Below, piece after piece: positions 41,933 through 50,912 of a stretch of DNA of 64,000 nucleotides. The position numbers were made by a program, and so were the translations under genes. How positions within the stretch are numbered: the stretch's first letter is position 1; every line of letters starts with the position of its first letter. Origin of the DNA: Microbacterium thalassium (GTDB lineage: Bacteria > Actinomycetota > Actinomycetes > Actinomycetales > Microbacteriaceae); the NCBI RefSeq assembly GCF_014208045.1, contig NZ_JACHML010000001.1:2294001-2358000 (forward strand). Direction: 5' to 3'. The notes beneath the pieces are model-generated. The model worked only from the letters and a program-made list of their open reading frames with translations. It made no database searches and was not told where the DNA came from.

Positions 41933-42747
41933 GATGGGCCTCCAGACCTGTGATCGTGTGGTTCGAGGACAAAGACCTCCACCGCGTTGTCCCGTCCGAC
42001 CAGGCGGAGGACCGTTCCTGTCGCGTGCTGCTCGTCGAATAGGTCTCGGAGGTGGTCTGTGACGACCAGGTCGAAGGTGGGCGCCCGGTCGCCGGCGGTG
42101 CATACGTCCAGGGAGAGCCCCGTCAGGCGTGCGTGCCCGGTCAAGAGGCATGTCCGGCCATGCTCTGCGGTCGCGGTCCAGACCATGAGCACGTCGTAGA
42201 GCATCTCGTGCGCCTGCATCGACTCGACGGCCACGTCGCGGTTGCTCAAGTACATCTCCCATGTCGGGTCCGGCATGACATCGGTCTCGGCGAGGATGAT
42301 GGCGGGGCGGGGCGCAGCCGCTGCGGGAAGCCCGAGCCCGGCGATGAGTCCGACCGCCAGCCCGAGCAGCAAAGTCGAGACGACTCTGGCTCGGTGCTTG
42401 GGCGCCATGTCAGAGCGTTGCCGTCGCCCCGACCGCTCGTGCGGGTGCGGCGCGCCGGTGCGGGCGAGTGCCGTCGCCGTTGCGGCCGGTGGATCGATGG
42501 TCTGGGGCGCAGGGAAGTCTGCCGCATTGTCTTCGCCGTCGCCGCCACCGGGGGCGTGGCCCCGCTGTTCTCGCACGATCGCCTCAAGGGCGGCGAGGCG
42601 CGCTCGCCCGACTTGATCCAGGGGCCCATCAACGTCGACTCCAGGACCGTACGCACGTCGGCGGAGATCGGCGAGTTCGCGCGCGTGCCCGGATCCTCCG
42701 CGGCGGTCGGCGGGAGCTTCGCGCTTCAGTGAGCCGACGTAGGTCAT
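41929..42747 (-). CDS. membrane-anchored protein of unknown function
   Basis: 272 residues: a charged cytoplasmic N-terminus (1-118) containing an ELADLRRRAYGPGVDVD motif seen in other actinobacterial membrane proteins, one membrane span (about 122-144) and an extracytoplasmic domain of about 125 residues (DPTWEMYLSNRDVAVESM ... LRLVGRDNAVEVFVLEPHD). The ATG at 42747 has GAGGGGG upstream; an earlier in-frame start at 42789 lacks one. It is the first gene of a two-gene operon with the lipoprotein. No recognised domain. Confidence 0.72.
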   Translation of the reverse strand: MTYVGSLKREAPADRRGGSGHARELADLRRRAYGPGVDVDGPLDQVGRARLAALEAIVREQRGHAPGGGDGEDNAADFPAPQTIDPPAATATALARTGAPHPHERSGRRQRSDMAPKHRARVVSTLLLGLAVGLIAGLGLPAAAAPRPAIILAETDVMPDPTWEMYLSNRDVAVESMQAHEMLYDVLMVWTATAEHGRTCLLTGHARLTGLSLDVCTAGDRAPTFDLVVTDHLRDLFDEQHATGTVLRLVGRDNAVEVFVLEPHDHRSGGPS

Positions 42748-42907
42748 GGCGACCCCCTCTGCGCTCTCTCGGTTGGGAACCGGATTCAACGCCCTGTTTC
42801 CAGGTTCGTCCCTACGGGCATGTGTCTAGCGCGGCTGGGTATGCGGATTGCATGTGCCCGGTTCGGAGGGGGTTGACCGGCCATGTGCCGAGGTCGAACA
42901 TGGCGCC

Positions 42908-45900
42908 ATGGCTATCGACGTCCTGGGGGCGACGCGCGTCGAGGGTGCGGCGCTGCATCCCAGGGAGTTGGCGGTGATTGCGGCGCTCGTCGTACGAAGC
43001 GGGCGGCCCCTCTCGACGCAGGATCTCGCGGAGATCGTCTGGCCCGAGTCGGAGCGGCCCGCAACATGGAACAAGCAGATCCATGCGTCGATCGCGAGGG
43101 TGCGCAGAGCGGTCGGGCCGCGACGCATTGTGACGACTGCTTCGGGCTACCATCTCGATATCGATCCGGACGAGGTCGACGCGCGCCTCTTCGAGTCGCT
43201 CGTGTCGCGCGCCCGCAAGCAGCACACGATGGGCGAGCCCGACCGGGCGGTCGCGACGTACCGGCGGGCTCTCGATCTCTGGCGCGGCCGTCCCTACGAG
43301 GAGCTGGTGGCGTGGCCAGAGGCGATGGCGGCAGCGATCGATCTCGAGAATCTCCAGATCGAGGCAAGCGAGGAGATCCTCCACGCGCGACTCGACGCCG
43401 GCGATTCCGTCGGCGTCATCTCAGAGGCGGAGAGCCTTCTGCGGGATGAACCGCTGCGTGAGTCACGCTGGGCTCTTCTCGCGCTCGCCTCCTACCGGGC
43501 GGGAAGGCAGGCCGACGCGCTGTCCGTCCTCCGATCGGCACGCGAGCGGCTCGCGGAGGAGCTCGGCATCGACCCGGGCCCGGCGATCGGCGACCTAGAG
43601 TCCGCGATCCTCCGGCATGACAAGAGACTCGAGACGGAACCCGGGGCACTCCCCGCACGCGCCGATTGCCCGTACCGTGGACTCGCGGCATACCAGCCGG
43701 CTGACGCCGATGACTTCTTCGGACGGGAGGCCGAGATCGCCGCAGCGGTCCGCCGACTCGACGCAGCCGGATTCCTGGTGGTGACCGGCGCCTCCGGGTC
43801 GGGCAAGTCATCCCTTGCGCGTGCGGGCGTCGTGCCGTCATTGCGGCGCCGCGGTCGCCGGGTCCTGGTCGTCGCACCGGGATCCGCGCTCGCGGAAGCG
43901 TTGCGGGACGTGAACGACAGCGGCAGGCAAGTGGACACCGTCGTCGTGGATCAGTTCGAAGAGGTCCTCGAGGCCGGGGACGGTTCGGGCGCCCAAGTCT
44001 CGGCGCTGCTCGCCCGCTTCGCAGGGTCCGGCGGACAGGTCGTCCTCACCGTTCGGTCTGACTTCCTGGATCGCTGCGCTGCCGACCGCGCACTGGGTCC
44101 GCTCATGACGGAGAGCGTCATGGTGGTGTCCCCGATGACGGATCCCGACCTCAGGCGCGTGATCGAGGAACCGGCGCTCCGTGCCGGCCTCCGGCTCGAG
44201 CCGGGGCTCGTCGAACTCATGATGCGAGACGCCGCCGGAGCGCCGGGCGTCCTCCCGCATCTTTCGCACGCGCTCGCAGAGACGTGGGTGCACCGCGAGG
44301 GACCCGTCCTCACCGTCGCCGGCTACAAGGCGACCGGCGGCATCGACGGTGCGATCGCACAGACCGCCGAACGGTTCTACGCCACCCTGGACCCCACCGA
44401 CCGCGAACTCTGCCGATCGACTCTCCTGCGCCTGGTCACCGTCTCCCCGGACGGACTCGCCATCCGTCGACGTCTCAGCGCACACCCGCTGCGCGACGAT
44501 CCCGCTCTCGGACAGCTCTTCGACCAGCTCATCCGCGCACGTCTCGTGACCATCGAGGGCGACTCCGCAGTACTCGTCCACGAAGCGGTCACGAGCGCGT
44601 GGGACCGATTCCGCACGTGGCTCGAAGACAGCGCCGAAGACCTCGGAATCCTCGCCCACATCGAGGCCGGCGCCGCGGCATGGGACGCGGGGGGACGCGC
44701 CGACGACGACCTCGCTCGCGGCGTGCGTCTCCACGCCATGCTCGATCTCCGCGAGCGCTCCGATCCCGCGCTCGCCGAGACCGAGGCCGCGTTCATCGAC
44801 GCATCCGCCGCTCACGAGGCGGACGAGAGCCGGATGCTCGCCGCTGCTGCCGCCGCGGAACGGCATCGGAACCGGCGACTCCGGCTGCTCGTCGTCGCCG
44901 TCGCCGTCATCGCGGTGATCGCGCTCGTCACCGGGGCCGTCGCCATTCGCAGCGCCATGGCCGAAGCCGAAGCGGCCGAGAGCGCCAGGATCGGCGAAGT
45001 GATCCGCACCTCGTCGGCACTGCGCGATACGGACTCGGTCGTCGCCGCACTGCTGGCCGCCGAGTCGTACCGCCGCTGGCCGGACGATGCCCGTACGCTC
45101 GGCGCGATGCTCGCAGTCCTCATGTCGCCCGCCGGCGAGGTCAGCAACGCCTACATCCCGCGAACCCAGCGGCTCATGGGTGCGGCGATGATCCCCGGGA
45201 CCGAGACCGCCCTGGTCATACGAGACGACATCCACGCCGAGATCCGGAACGTCGCGACCGGTGACCTCGTGCGCCGGCTCGACGTCGAACTGCGCCAGTC
45301 GTCGCGGGCACGTCAGCCGCTCGTGCACGTGAGCGCCGACGGGCGCATCGCGACCGTGAGCGTCTCAGTCGTCAGACCACAGGCGGACGACCCACCCGCC
45401 CCGGAGGACATCGGCAGCTGGCTTTCCATCATCGACCTGCGCAGCGGCGAACTCCTCGGCCAGCCCAGGCTGCTGGACCGGGAGATCGAATCCTTCGCAC
45501 TCAGTCCCGACGGGCTCCACGCCGCCTACGTGCACCAGAGCGGCACTCTTGTCCTCGTCGACACCCTCGGTGGATCGGTCCGCGAGCTCACCGCTCTCGC
45601 GGGCACGGAACCCGTGTCCTGGGACCGCGGCGCCGTGGGCTTCACGGCCGACTCACGCACCATGGTCGTCGGCACCGGGACCGGCGCACTGGTCCATGTC
45701 GATGTGGAGTCCGGCGAAGCGAGCCGGCGGGTCTCCATCCCGCAGCAGACCGCGAACTCGCGCGTATTGCCGCTCGCAGACGGATCGGTCATCGCGAGCG
45801 GCGACGCGGGCACAGTCTCGATCTCCTCGACGGGAGAGACGCAGTGGTACAAGGAGGCGGCGACCCCGCGCGAGTGCGGATACCTGGCCCTCTCCCCGTC

Positions 45901-47140
45901 GACGGGCACGATGTTCTGCGGCGACCCCGACGGCCACGTCGTCGAGCGACGCATCGATACCGGAGAACTCACCGGTCGGGCACTGACATACCAGGCGGGC
46001 GCATCAGGAGAGATGTGGGTCGACACGGATGGATCTCGAGTGGTGATGATGACCGCAGGCGGATACAGCATCGGCACATGGCACCTGGCCGGCGCCGTCG
46101 GGTCGTCACCGCTCATCGTGTCCGGCCTCGGGCTTGCGCGGGCGCCCAGCCCCACTGGCCGCTACCTGCTCGCCGGCGAGAGACCCGTCGACCTCACCGG
46201 GGACGGGCCGTCGACCGTGGACTCCCAGACCTTCACCGTCTGGGACATGGAGGCCGGGAGAGCCACGTACGAGGTCTTCGGCCTCGATGCGAACTGGGCA
46301 GGTGCCGGTGTCCTGCGGACGGTCTCGCCTGAGCGCGAGGTGCACTACGTCGACCTGGAGAGTCAGACGGTCACGCCGGCCCCTGAACACGACCGCGACC
46401 TCTACGCCGGAACAGAATGGTGGGCACAATTCGCGACGAACGCCACCGGCGAGGTGCTGTTCGAGATGCGCGCGGGCCTGCCGATCGTACGTCAACTGGA
46501 TCCGACCACGGGTGAACCCATCGGACCCGACCTCGACACAGGCGGTCCCGCCTCCCAAGCGGTCTCGGTGGCATCCACAGCCGATGGCGCCCAGGTGGTG
46601 ACCGGCAACTTCCGAGACGAAGGCCCACAGCTCACGGTCTTCGACGCCTCTACCGGCGAGGTGCTCGCCCAGCGCACCGGGCCCAACAGCGTCATCGCGA
46701 CAATCACCTCCGACCAGGAGATCATCGCCGGCGGCTACGACCGGATCGTCAGACTCGACATGGATCTCGACCAGGTCGGTGCGTTGCCGACTCCGCCCTC
46801 GGGGAGGATCTCGACTCTCCAGAGCAGCCACGACGGGCGAACGCTCCTCGTCACCACATGGTCGAACGACATCGCGCTATACGACCTCGAGTCCTCAACT
46901 CTGCTCGGCATCCCGGTGAGCGCACCTGCGACCGCCGGTCTCGCCGCCGCACTGGCGGCTGATGGGACGGCGCTGTTCGTCTCTACAGAGCGCGGCATCG
47001 TGCGCTGGAGCCTCGCCGGCGAAGACCTGCTGGCACAGGTGTGCCGTGTCGCCGGACGGAACCTCAGCGCCGAGGAATGGCACACCTACCTCGCCGGCAT
47101 CGGCGAACGGCGGGAGACCTGCGGCTTCGCCACGGAATGA
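42908..47140 (+). CDS. BTAD (SARP-type) regulator with nSTAND NTPase, membrane span and propeller-like tail
   Basis: 1410 residues. 1-95: winged helix of the SARP/OmpR type (TQDLAEIVWPESERPATWNKQ). 100-250: BTAD helical repeat (DARLFESLVSRARKQHTMG). About 270-560: nSTAND NTPase, with Walker A GASGSGKSS (Lys300) and Walker B VVVDQFEE (Asp348). About 560-655: winged-helix/helical part. About 658-683: a strong membrane span preceded by RHRNRRLR. 690-1410: repeated beta strands of WD40/propeller type. The basic residues before the span put the DNA-binding half in the cytoplasm and the propeller outside. It diverges from an operon of two membrane or lipoprotein genes, possible targets. ATG at 42908; an in-frame start at 42848 is less likely. 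Confidence 0.85.
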   Translation: MAIDVLGATRVEGAALHPRELAVIAALVVRSGRPLSTQDLAEIVWPESERPATWNKQIHASIARVRRAVGPRRIVTTASGYHLDIDPDEVDARLFESLVSRARKQHTMGEPDRAVATYRRALDLWRGRPYEELVAWPEAMAAAIDLENLQIEASEEILHARLDAGDSVGVISEAESLLRDEPLRESRWALLALASYRAGRQADALSVLRSARERLAEELGIDPGPAIGDLESAILRHDKRLETEPGALPARADCPYRGLAAYQPADADDFFGREAEIAAAVRRLDAAGFLVVTGASGSGKSSLARAGVVPSLRRRGRRVLVVAPGSALAEALRDVNDSGRQVDTVVVDQFEEVLEAGDGSGAQVSALLARFAGSGGQVVLTVRSDFLDRCAADRALGPLMTESVMVVSPMTDPDLRRVIEEPALRAGLRLEPGLVELMMRDAAGAPGVLPHLSHALAETWVHREGPVLTVAGYKATGGIDGAIAQTAERFYATLDPTDRELCRSTLLRLVTVSPDGLAIRRRLSAHPLRDDPALGQLFDQLIRARLVTIEGDSAVLVHEAVTSAWDRFRTWLEDSAEDLGILAHIEAGAAAWDAGGRADDDLARGVRLHAMLDLRERSDPALAETEAAFIDASAAHEADESRMLAAAAAAERHRNRRLRLLVVAVAVIAVIALVTGAVAIRSAMAEAEAAESARIGEVIRTSSALRDTDSVVAALLAAESYRRWPDDARTLGAMLAVLMSPAGEVSNAYIPRTQRLMGAAMIPGTETALVIRDDIHAEIRNVATGDLVRRLDVELRQSSRARQPLVHVSADGRIATVSVSVVRPQADDPPAPEDIGSWLSIIDLRSGELLGQPRLLDREIESFALSPDGLHAAYVHQSGTLVLVDTLGGSVRELTALAGTEPVSWDRGAVGFTADSRTMVVGTGTGALVHVDVESGEASRRVSIPQQTANSRVLPLADGSVIASGDAGTVSISSTGETQWYKEAATPRECGYLALSPSTGTMFCGDPDGHVVERRIDTGELTGRALTYQAGASGEMWVDTDGSRVVMMTAGGYSIGTWHLAGAVGSSPLIVSGLGLARAPSPTGRYLLAGERPVDLTGDGPSTVDSQTFTVWDMEAGRATYEVFGLDANWAGAGVLRTVSPEREVHYVDLESQTVTPAPEHDRDLYAGTEWWAQFATNATGEVLFEMRAGLPIVRQLDPTTGEPIGPDLDTGGPASQAVSVASTADGAQVVTGNFRDEGPQLTVFDASTGEVLAQRTGPNSVIATITSDQEIIAGGYDRIVRLDMDLDQVGALPTPPSGRISTLQSSHDGRTLLVTTWSNDIALYDLESSTLLGIPVSAPATAGLAAALAADGTALFVSTERGIVRWSLAGEDLLAQVCRVAGRNLSAEEWHTYLAGIGERRETCGFATE

Positions 47141-47199
47141 CCCGATGGTTCGACCGGATCGAGGCGTGGGGTGCCGATTCCGCGCCAGGGCGCCTTGCA

Positions 47200-48141
47200 C
47201 TAGCCGAGCAGCGCCACGCCGAACCCGGCGACGACAGTTCGGACTTCCGCGAGGTAGCGCTCCGCCTGCTCGGTGAGGGGGATCGAGGCGTGACCGATCC
47301 AGCCGATCTCGATGCGCTCGTCGACCTCGAGCGGGATGGCGACGATCTCGGGGTCGAGCTCTTCGCTGATGATGCCCGTCGAGATCGTGTAGCCGCCGAG
47401 CCCGATCATGAGGTTGAAGATCGTCGCGCGGTCGGACACTCGGATCTCCTGCTTGCTCGACTGGGTCGAGAGGATCTCCTCGGCGAAGTAGAACGAGTTG
47501 TTCGCACCCTGGTCGAAGGTGAGCCGCGGCACATCGGCGAGATCGGCGAGAGTCGCGCGATCCCGAGAGGCGAGCGGGTTGCTCCGGGCGATGAAGATGT
47601 GCGGCTCGGCGAGGAACAGCGGGTGGAATGCCAGCCCCGAGTCTCGGAGCAGCTTGTCGATGACCTTCCGGTTGAAGTCGTTCCGGTAGAGGATGCCGAT
47701 CTCGCTGCGGAGCGTCCGGACATCCTCGATGATGTCCCACGTGCGGGTCTCCCGCAGCGCGAACTCGTACTCGGCCGCATCCGCAGCCTTGACCATCCGA
47801 ACGAACGCATCCACCGCGAACGAGTAGTGCTGCGCCGAGACTCCGAGCAGGCGCCGGGACGGCGGCGTGCCGAGGTAGCGCTGCTCGAGGAGCTCCACCT
47901 GCTCGACCACCTGTCTCGCGTAGCCGAGGAACTCCGCGCCGTCGGCGGTGAGGGTGACTCCACGGGCCGAGCGGACCAGCAGCGCGCGGCCCACCCGCGC
48001 CTCGAGGTCCTTCATCGCCGCGGACATGGTCGGCTGTGCGACGTAGAGCACGTCGGCGGCCGCGGAGATCGACCCCTCCGCGGCGACTTCGATGAAGTAG
48101 CGCAGCTGCTGCAGCGTCAGCCCGCTCGACCCCTGAGACAT
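47200..48141 (-). CDS. LysR-family transcriptional regulator
   Basis: 313 residues: N-terminal winged helix (LTLQQLRYFIEVAAEGSISAAADVLYVAQPTMSAAMKDLE, about 8-60) and a two-lobed periplasmic-binding-like effector domain (90-305). It diverges from the mesX-mesD-flavin reductase operon, the usual position of a LysR regulator relative to its target, so it probably responds to a methionine, homocysteine or flavin-related signal (inference). The ATG at 48141 is chosen because a TAGGAT box lies six bases upstream; an in-frame TTG at 48147 falls inside that spacer. Confidence 0.9.
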   Translation of the reverse strand: MSQGSSGLTLQQLRYFIEVAAEGSISAAADVLYVAQPTMSAAMKDLEARVGRALLVRSARGVTLTADGAEFLGYARQVVEQVELLEQRYLGTPPSRRLLGVSAQHYSFAVDAFVRMVKAADAAEYEFALRETRTWDIIEDVRTLRSEIGILYRNDFNRKVIDKLLRDSGLAFHPLFLAEPHIFIARSNPLASRDRATLADLADVPRLTFDQGANNSFYFAEEILSTQSSKQEIRVSDRATIFNLMIGLGGYTISTGIISEELDPEIVAIPLEVDERIEIGWIGHASIPLTEQAERYLAEVRTVVAGFGVALLG

Positions 48142-48147
48142 AGCCAA

Positions 48148-48166
48148 ATCCTATATGAACGCATAG
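48148..48166 (-). promoter_or_regulatory. LysR promoter overlapped by a T-N11-A type dyad
   Basis: TAGGAT (minus strand, 48148-48153) is the leaderless -10 box of the LysR gene. It is overlapped by the inverted repeat CTAT-N8-ATAG (48151-48166), a plausible LysR binding site that would give autorepression while activating mesX on the other strand. Confidence 0.5.
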
Positions 48167-48262
48167 AAGAGCCGAGTTACCCGATATCAGCCGACCGCTT
48201 GCACCATGGATGCAGCCCCTTTCAACGGCCGATCCCGGCCTAGACCCACCGGATTGGCCACT

Positions 48263-49252
48263 ATGGACGCGTTCACGTTCAGCATCACCACCACCCTCTT
48301 CGACGAGGACTACTCGCCGTCGGAGAGCTCCCGCATCACGACGAACTTCGCCAACCTCGCAAGGGGCGAGCACCGTCGGCAGAACCTGCGCAACGCCCTG
48401 ACGATGATCAACCGTCGCTTCAACGATCTCGCGCATTGGGACAACCCGACCCGGGACCGCTACGCCGTCGAACTCGACATCGTCTCCGTGCAGCTGGAGT
48501 TCACGGCCGAGGGCACGGATCAGCAGTTCCCGCTGCTCGAAGTCCTCGACACGCAGATCGTCGACCGGCGGACCGGCATCCGCCACCGCGGGATCGTGGG
48601 GAACAACTTCTCGTCCTATGTACGCGACTTCGACTTCAGCGTGCTGCTGCCTGCGGCAGGCGGCGGCGCCGGCAAGCCCGTCGTCCCCCAGGACTTCGGC
48701 GTTCTGCACGGCAAGCTGTTCCAGCACTTCCTCGACTCCGCGGCATACCGGGAGCACTTCCCGAAGCAGCCCGTGATCTGCATCAGCGTGTCGACGAGCA
48801 AGACGTACCACCGGACCGGGAACCACCACCCCGTCCTCGGCGTCGAGTACCAGCAGGAGGAGTTCTCGCTGACCGACGAGTACTTCGCGAAGATGGGCCT
48901 GCAGGTCCGCTACTTCATGCCCAGCGGCGCCGTGGCGCCGCTCGCGTTCTACTTCCGCGGCGACCTGCTCAACGACTACTCGAACCTGCAGCTCATCAGC
49001 ACGGTCAGCACCATGGAGACGTTCCAGAAGATCTACCGCCCCGAGATCTACAACGCGAACTCCGCCGCCGCAGACGTGTACCGGCCGAGCCTGGAGGCGC
49101 AGGACTACTCGCGCACCCAGGTCGACTACGACCGCGTCGAGCGCAGTCAGCTCGCGGTCCAGCAGGGCAAGTACACCCAGGAGCACTTCATCGAGCCGCA
49201 CAAGGACGTGCTCGAGCAGTGGGCCGCCGGCTACCCCGCCCGCGTCGCATGA
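48263..49252 (+). CDS. mesX: MesX, DUF1852 protein (partner of methionine synthase MesD)
   Basis: 329-residue DUF1852 protein. Conserved blocks include FTFSI, the SRITTNFANLARGE block, GIVGNNFSSYVRDFDFSVLLP, HPVLGVEYQQ and TMETFQKIYRPEIYNANS. DUF1852 proteins, named MesX in work on folate-independent methionine synthases, are required together with MesD for methionine formation in aerobic bacteria (literature knowledge); their chemistry was unresolved as far as I know. The ATG at 48263 is chosen because the family begins right at the FTFSI block; an in-frame ATG at 48206 adds 19 unconserved residues. mesD overlaps by ATGA. Confidence 0.9.
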   Translation: MDAFTFSITTTLFDEDYSPSESSRITTNFANLARGEHRRQNLRNALTMINRRFNDLAHWDNPTRDRYAVELDIVSVQLEFTAEGTDQQFPLLEVLDTQIVDRRTGIRHRGIVGNNFSSYVRDFDFSVLLPAAGGGAGKPVVPQDFGVLHGKLFQHFLDSAAYREHFPKQPVICISVSTSKTYHRTGNHHPVLGVEYQQEEFSLTDEYFAKMGLQVRYFMPSGAVAPLAFYFRGDLLNDYSNLQLISTVSTMETFQKIYRPEIYNANSAAADVYRPSLEAQDYSRTQVDYDRVERSQLAVQQGKYTQEHFIEPHKDVLEQWAAGYPARVA

Positions 49253-50310
49253 CCGCCGCGGAATCGTCCACCGCGCCCGCGCTCCTGCCGACCTCGATCG
49301 TCGGCAGCCTGCCGAAGCCTTCGTGGCTCGCGCAGCCGGAAGTCCTCTGGTCCCCCTGGAAGCTCGAGGACGCTGCGCTGGTCGAGGGCAAGCAGGATGC
49401 GCTGCGTGTCGCCGTGCAGGAGCAGACCCGACGCGGCATCGACATCGTGAGCGACGGGGAGCAGACCCGCCAGCACTTCGTCACGACGTTCATCGAGCAC
49501 CTCAGCGGGGTCGATTTCGAGCAGCGCGAGACCGTGCGGATCCGAGATCGCTACGACGCGAGCGTGCCGACCGTCGTCGGATCGGTCAGTCGCGAGCGGC
49601 CCGTGTTCGTCGACGACGCGACGTTCCTGCGCGCGTCCACCGATCGCCCGATCAAGTGGGCGCTCCCCGGTCCGATGACGATGGTCGACACGCTCTACGA
49701 CGCCCACTACAAGAGCCGCGAGAAGCTGGCGTGGGAGTTCGCGACGATCCTCAACCAGGAGGCGAAGGAACTCGAGGCGGCGGGCGTGGACATCATCCAG
49801 TTCGACGAGCCCTCGTTCAACGTCTTCTTCGACGAGGTCCAAGACTGGGGGGTCGCCGCGCTGGAACGAGCGGCAGAAGGATTGAAGGCGGAGACCGCCG
49901 TGCACATCTGCTACGGCTACGGGATCAAGGCGAACACCGACTGGAAGGCGACCCTCGGGTCGCAGTGGCGGCAGTACGAGGAGTCGTTCCCCCTGCTCCA
50001 GCAGTCCACCATCGACATCGTCTCGCTGGAGTGCCACCACTCCCATGTCCCGATGGACCTCATCGAGCTCGTCCGCGGCAAGAAGGTGATGCTCGGGGCC
50101 ATCGACGTGGCGAACCAGGCGATCGAGACCCCCGAAGAGGTCGCCGACACCCTGCGGAAGGCGCTCACCTTCGTCGATGCGGAAAATCTCATCCCCAGCA
50201 CGAATTGCGGAATGGCTCCGTTCCCTCGCGACGTTGCACTGAAGAAGCTGAGCGCACTCAGCGCGGGAACCGACATCATTCGTGAGGAGCTGGCCGTTGA
50301 GCAGACCTGA
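49249..50310 (+). CDS. mesD: MesD, core (folate-domain-lacking) methionine synthase
   Basis: 353-residue protein equal to the catalytic C-terminal half of MetE, lacking the N-terminal folate-binding barrel. The zinc ligands match MetE: His219 and Cys221 (VHICYG), Glu261 (SLECHHSH) and Cys320 (TNCGM). SIVGSLPKP at the start and PGPMTMVDTLYD are family blocks. It should methylate homocysteine to methionine with a methyl donor other than methyl-tetrahydrofolate polyglutamate. The MesD assignment rests on the adjacent DUF1852 gene. A flavin reductase gene overlaps its end. Confidence 0.9.
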   Translation: MTAAESSTAPALLPTSIVGSLPKPSWLAQPEVLWSPWKLEDAALVEGKQDALRVAVQEQTRRGIDIVSDGEQTRQHFVTTFIEHLSGVDFEQRETVRIRDRYDASVPTVVGSVSRERPVFVDDATFLRASTDRPIKWALPGPMTMVDTLYDAHYKSREKLAWEFATILNQEAKELEAAGVDIIQFDEPSFNVFFDEVQDWGVAALERAAEGLKAETAVHICYGYGIKANTDWKATLGSQWRQYEESFPLLQQSTIDIVSLECHHSHVPMDLIELVRGKKVMLGAIDVANQAIETPEEVADTLRKALTFVDAENLIPSTNCGMAPFPRDVALKKLSALSAGTDIIREELAVEQT

Positions 50311-50878
50311 CTCGCAGGCATCCGCCGCCACCCCGCTCGAGGCACCGGAGCACGTCTTCTCGTCCTCGCTGTCGCCCGACGAGTTCAAGGCCCTGTTCCG
50401 CGGGCACCCCGGGGGTGTCGCTGTCATCACGGCGGATGCCGGTGATGGGCCCGTCGCGCTGACGGCGACGTCGGTCTCATCGGTGAGCGCCGAGCCGCCG
50501 CTGCTGATTTTCTCGATCTCGGCGCTGTCGTCGGCATCCGACGTGCTCTCGCGCGCCGATACCGTGGTCGTGCACCTGCTCGACGCGCACGACCTCGACG
50601 TCGCGAAGCTCGGCGCGACCCGCGGCATCGACCGCTTCACCCAGACGCACCGCTGGTCGCGGTTGGCCACCGGTGAGCCGGTCTACCGCGATGTCCGCGC
50701 CTGGGTGCGCTGCGCCGTCATCAATCGCATGGATGCCGGGACCTCCACGGTCATCGCCGCCCACGCACTGCAATCCCACATCGAGCGCGACGTCCACCCC
50801 GGCGGACCCGGCGACGCCCTGGTCTACCACAACCGCACGTGGCACCGTCTGGGCGAGCACTCCCGCATCGAGGATTGA
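50297..50878 (+). CDS. flavin reductase family protein (FMN-binding split barrel)
   Basis: 193 residues of the NADH:FMN oxidoreductase-like split-barrel family: FKALFRGHPGGVAVITADAG, VALTATSVSSVSAEPPLLIFSIS (flavin phosphate region), VVHLLDAHDLDVAKLGA and a late DALVYHNRTWHRLG. Such proteins supply reduced FMN to oxygen-dependent partner enzymes. It overlaps the mesD stop, so it belongs to the mesXD operon and may feed reduced flavin to MesX or MesD (inference). TTG at 50297 follows a well-spaced GAGGAG; GTG at 50282 is an alternative start. Confidence 0.86.
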   Translation: MSRPDSQASAATPLEAPEHVFSSSLSPDEFKALFRGHPGGVAVITADAGDGPVALTATSVSSVSAEPPLLIFSISALSSASDVLSRADTVVVHLLDAHDLDVAKLGATRGIDRFTQTHRWSRLATGEPVYRDVRAWVRCAVINRMDAGTSTVIAAHALQSHIERDVHPGGPGDALVYHNRTWHRLGEHSRIED

Positions 50879-50912
50879 CGGGGCGCGGTGCTTCCTCCTG
50901 CCCGCTCACGGA

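Noticed and set aside
48206..48262. 19-residue N-terminal extension of MesX
   Set aside because: Residues are not family-like and no ribosome site or correctly spaced -10 box is seen at 48206; the conserved FTFSI opening supports 48263, though the start remains uncertain.
46895..49201. 768-codon minus-strand frame spanning the end of the BTAD regulator, the LysR gene and mesX
   Set aside because: It crosses three well-supported genes and their intergenic promoters and encodes low-complexity sequence.
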